From Amylostereum areolatum (taxonomy: Eukaryota; Basidiomycota; Agaricomycetes; Russulales; Stereaceae): a stretch of 64,000 bases of DNA. Shown piece after piece: positions 62,066 to 64,000 of the stretch. Both the position numbers and the translations under genes were made by a program. How positions within the stretch are numbered: the first letter of the stretch is position 1; the number at the start of each line of letters is the position of its first letter. The notes under the pieces are model-generated. The model searched no databases. It was not told where the DNA came from and saw nothing but the letters and a program-made list of their open reading frames with translations. Location: the NCBI GenBank assembly GCA_012932865.1, contig SAXG01000059.1:1-64000 (forward strand), read 5' to 3'.

Positions 62066-62254
62066 GTCACTTAAGTGAGACCCTTGGATCGTAAATGACC
62101 GCCACAGGTGGGGCCGCTGCACTGTGTACTGCGTAGGCCCGTCAGCCAATGTTCCGAAAGAGAGAGAACCCGACTCACCATGAGGACACTATTTCATCCC
62201 CCAACACCTTGTAACCCGACAGCGGCGGCGAACGCGCGGAGCTCGGAAGCCTGT

Positions 62255-64000
62255 TCAGTATACTGAGATATAAGTATGTCGGTCAGTAAATGAGTTAACA
62301 TGAAACGAGTCGCAAAGGTCTAGAACGGTATCAGTAGTCCAATCGCGCGGAGCCACAGGTCCGAACTTAGGAAACAGAACGACGCTACAATGTATAGCAT
62401 CGACTGGGATGATCCTGGCCTCCCTTCGCCCATCGCGCACTGCCCGGCGGACAGGGTACATGAGGTGGTTCTCAGCGGCAGTGGAATCGAAAGGCGTGAA
62501 CCATTCGATGTATGCGAGATGCGACGGGGGGACGACGTGTGGAGCAAAGCATGATTTTTGCGCCTTCTTGGACAGCGCGAAGACAAGCCGTACTTGAGCG
62601 ACACGGTAGCCTGACGCCACCAACATTGAGAGAAACCCATGTAAATGAGCAACGGTACGCACCTGTGACTCCGGTTATATCGCCATCACCCAAATTGACC
62701 AGGGCGGTATCGAACCATCCTCCACGCAGTCGCGCGAGTGTATCCCTGTAAGCAGGTCGTACGTGGATAGCGTCCATTGTGTCTGGGACGTTGCTCCGAC
62801 CTTGGGCATCCGAGTTCCAGAATTTGATCTTGTGAAAGGCGGCGACCGTCTTGAATGGGAGGGAAAGACCGCTGGCTAGCTGTTTAACCTGTGCAGTGGA
62901 AAGGTTCGGATTGTTCGTCCTGACAATGAACCGACGCAGAAGAACCTCCAGCTCGGCCGCGCCATAAAGAGCGGAAGCCTTGGTGAACGACACGGACTTG
63001 TCGCTGGGGAAACGAGTGATATGAAGACGTATATGATGGGGGGTGCGATCGGGCCCGGCCTCCAAAAGGGTTGGACGTCCCGCCATCCTCCAGTGAATAA
63101 AGGCTTCGTGGCGTAATATTTTTTCACGTCGTGTGAGCCACGCCGTCATCTGAGGATATTCATCTTTATGGTTTGTTGCACGGTACGCATCCTTGGCGAA
63201 ATCGATGTGGAGATGTTCAGTAGATTCCGTGCTGTAGTTGTCAGTCGTCCCGAACTCTGCAATCGACGGAACGTAGTGGTAGAGCGAGTGTAGCTTTGGA
63301 AGTTCGAAGTCCTTGCGAATCCCGAGCTCGACAAATATCGACTTGTTGGAATGGAATCTCTTGAGCGCATCCTTGAGGTACCCGAGAGTGGTCGAGGTAT
63401 GGCAGGGGTACTGGGCTAAGTACACGAAGTCGAGAAGCGCACGGAGCGCACGGACAAGACGGACAGGGGAGCGGCCCTCTGGAAGTCGGAGGTCGATGAC
63501 GACACCGAGTAGAACCCGGCAAATGTCCTTGTGCTCTTCACCAGAGACGCAGGACAAAATGGAGATCCCCTGAGAGAAATGGCGTAGATTGTGATTTGGG
63601 GGCAGACGCGCAAAGCGTGCATCGATCTCAGCCTCGCCGAAGGCATCCTTGATCCATTCGATGATGTGCTTGACCATGCCTTGGTAAAGCTGGTGGAGAA
63701 CGTCGGGTGTGATGGCGAGAAAGGGATCGGCGTGCGGGAGATCCTCCCAGAACGGATGCGGGATTGGCTCCATGTCAACCGCTTCACATGCATTGACGAA
63801 TTCGACAGGCCCGCGATCAATCGATGAGAGGGCAGCGAGCATGTCCTCAAGACTGCGTTGTTCAGGTTCGAAGTCCTTGCCGAGGTCCCCATCGTGGAGG
63901 ATGCACTTCTTGGGACAGTCGCCTTGCTTGCAACAGACGACGAGACATTGCTCTGGGTAGTCTCCTACAAAGACAGCAAAAATCGGATGGCAGCGGCGTA
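62255..64000 (-). CDS. Plavaka-type (CMC superfamily) transposase, C-terminal part, off right edge
   Basis: Exons: a cut exon beyond a 3' splice site at 63965; 63964-62663; intron 62662-62611; 62610-62255. The protein starts in view at DYPEQCLVVCCKQGDCPKKC. The large exon has the hallmark block HPFWEDLPHADPFLAITPDV, HQLYQGMVKHIIEWIKDAFG, then RHFSQGISILSCVSGEEHKD, RALRALLDFVYLAQYPCHTS, LPKLHSLYHYVPSI, YSTESTEHLHIDFAKDAYRA and MTAWLTRREKI. These are features of the Plavaka transposases abundant in Agaricomycetes. The frames shown are open and spliced cleanly, so the visible part appears intact. Terminal inverted repeats were not identified; one end is outside the window. This would mobilise a DNA transposon in the nucleus. 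Confidence 0.88.

Overview
The window looks like a transposon-rich accessory region of an Agaricomycete (mushroom-forming basidiomycete) nuclear genome. The evidence is very short introns (about 45-60 bp, GT..AG, CTNAY-like branch sites), GC-rich codon use, chromodomain Ty3/gypsy LTR retrotransposons, a Plavaka-type transposase, an F-box/LRR gene and a RecQ-like helicase. Gene models were spliced by eye. No rRNA, convincing tRNA or CRISPR array was seen.

Left part (1-34 kb). Three related Ty3/gypsy elements dominate: a 5' half on the minus strand (2699-6555), a complete copy on the plus strand (7915-15008, TSD CCTGG) and a complete copy on the minus strand (26979-34073). They carry LTRs of about 420 bp and a primer-binding site complementary to their own predicted RNA 5' end (Tf1-style self-priming). 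They also carry an unusual conserved leader ORF (called ORF0 here), then gag with a zinc knuckle and pol with PR-RT-RNaseH-IN-chromodomain. The two complete copies form a long inverted repeat around 12 kb. Between them is a cluster of paralogous genes sharing an N-terminal helical domain. Two of these also carry a CX2CX6CX8CX2CX6C motif with Zn2Cys6 spacing. One cluster gene (7482-16254) is split by the plus-strand element and another (18846-20726) by a solo LTR with TSD GTGAG. A coiled-coil/RING gene (25475-34175) is split by the third element. A Ser/Arg-repeat gene (23219-25076) appears intact. A piece of the splicing factor gene SF3B1 lies at 1904-2245.

Middle part (34-48 kb). A run of decayed host genes lies on the plus strand: an F-box/LRR pseudogene, a PEX3 pseudogene, the 5' half of a TOM1/HUWE1-type E3 ligase, and an S28 serine-peptidase pseudogene without its nucleophile segment. 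A 673-bp element with perfect 60-bp inverted repeats and TA target duplications sits among them.

Right part (48-64 kb). Tandem repeats precede a broken RecQ-like helicase on the minus strand, with a divergent, apparently intact small gene (52586-53349). Further right are CATCTGGC-rich minisatellites, a 506-bp PIF/Harbinger-like MITE (TSD TTA), three hypothetical genes, and a Plavaka-type transposase running off the right edge.

Overall the region seems to be a graveyard and landing zone. Host genes, expanded lineage-specific families and duplicated housekeeping genes are being inactivated by insertions, frameshifts and nonsense mutations. The retrotransposon family holds the most interesting unexplained coding sequence.
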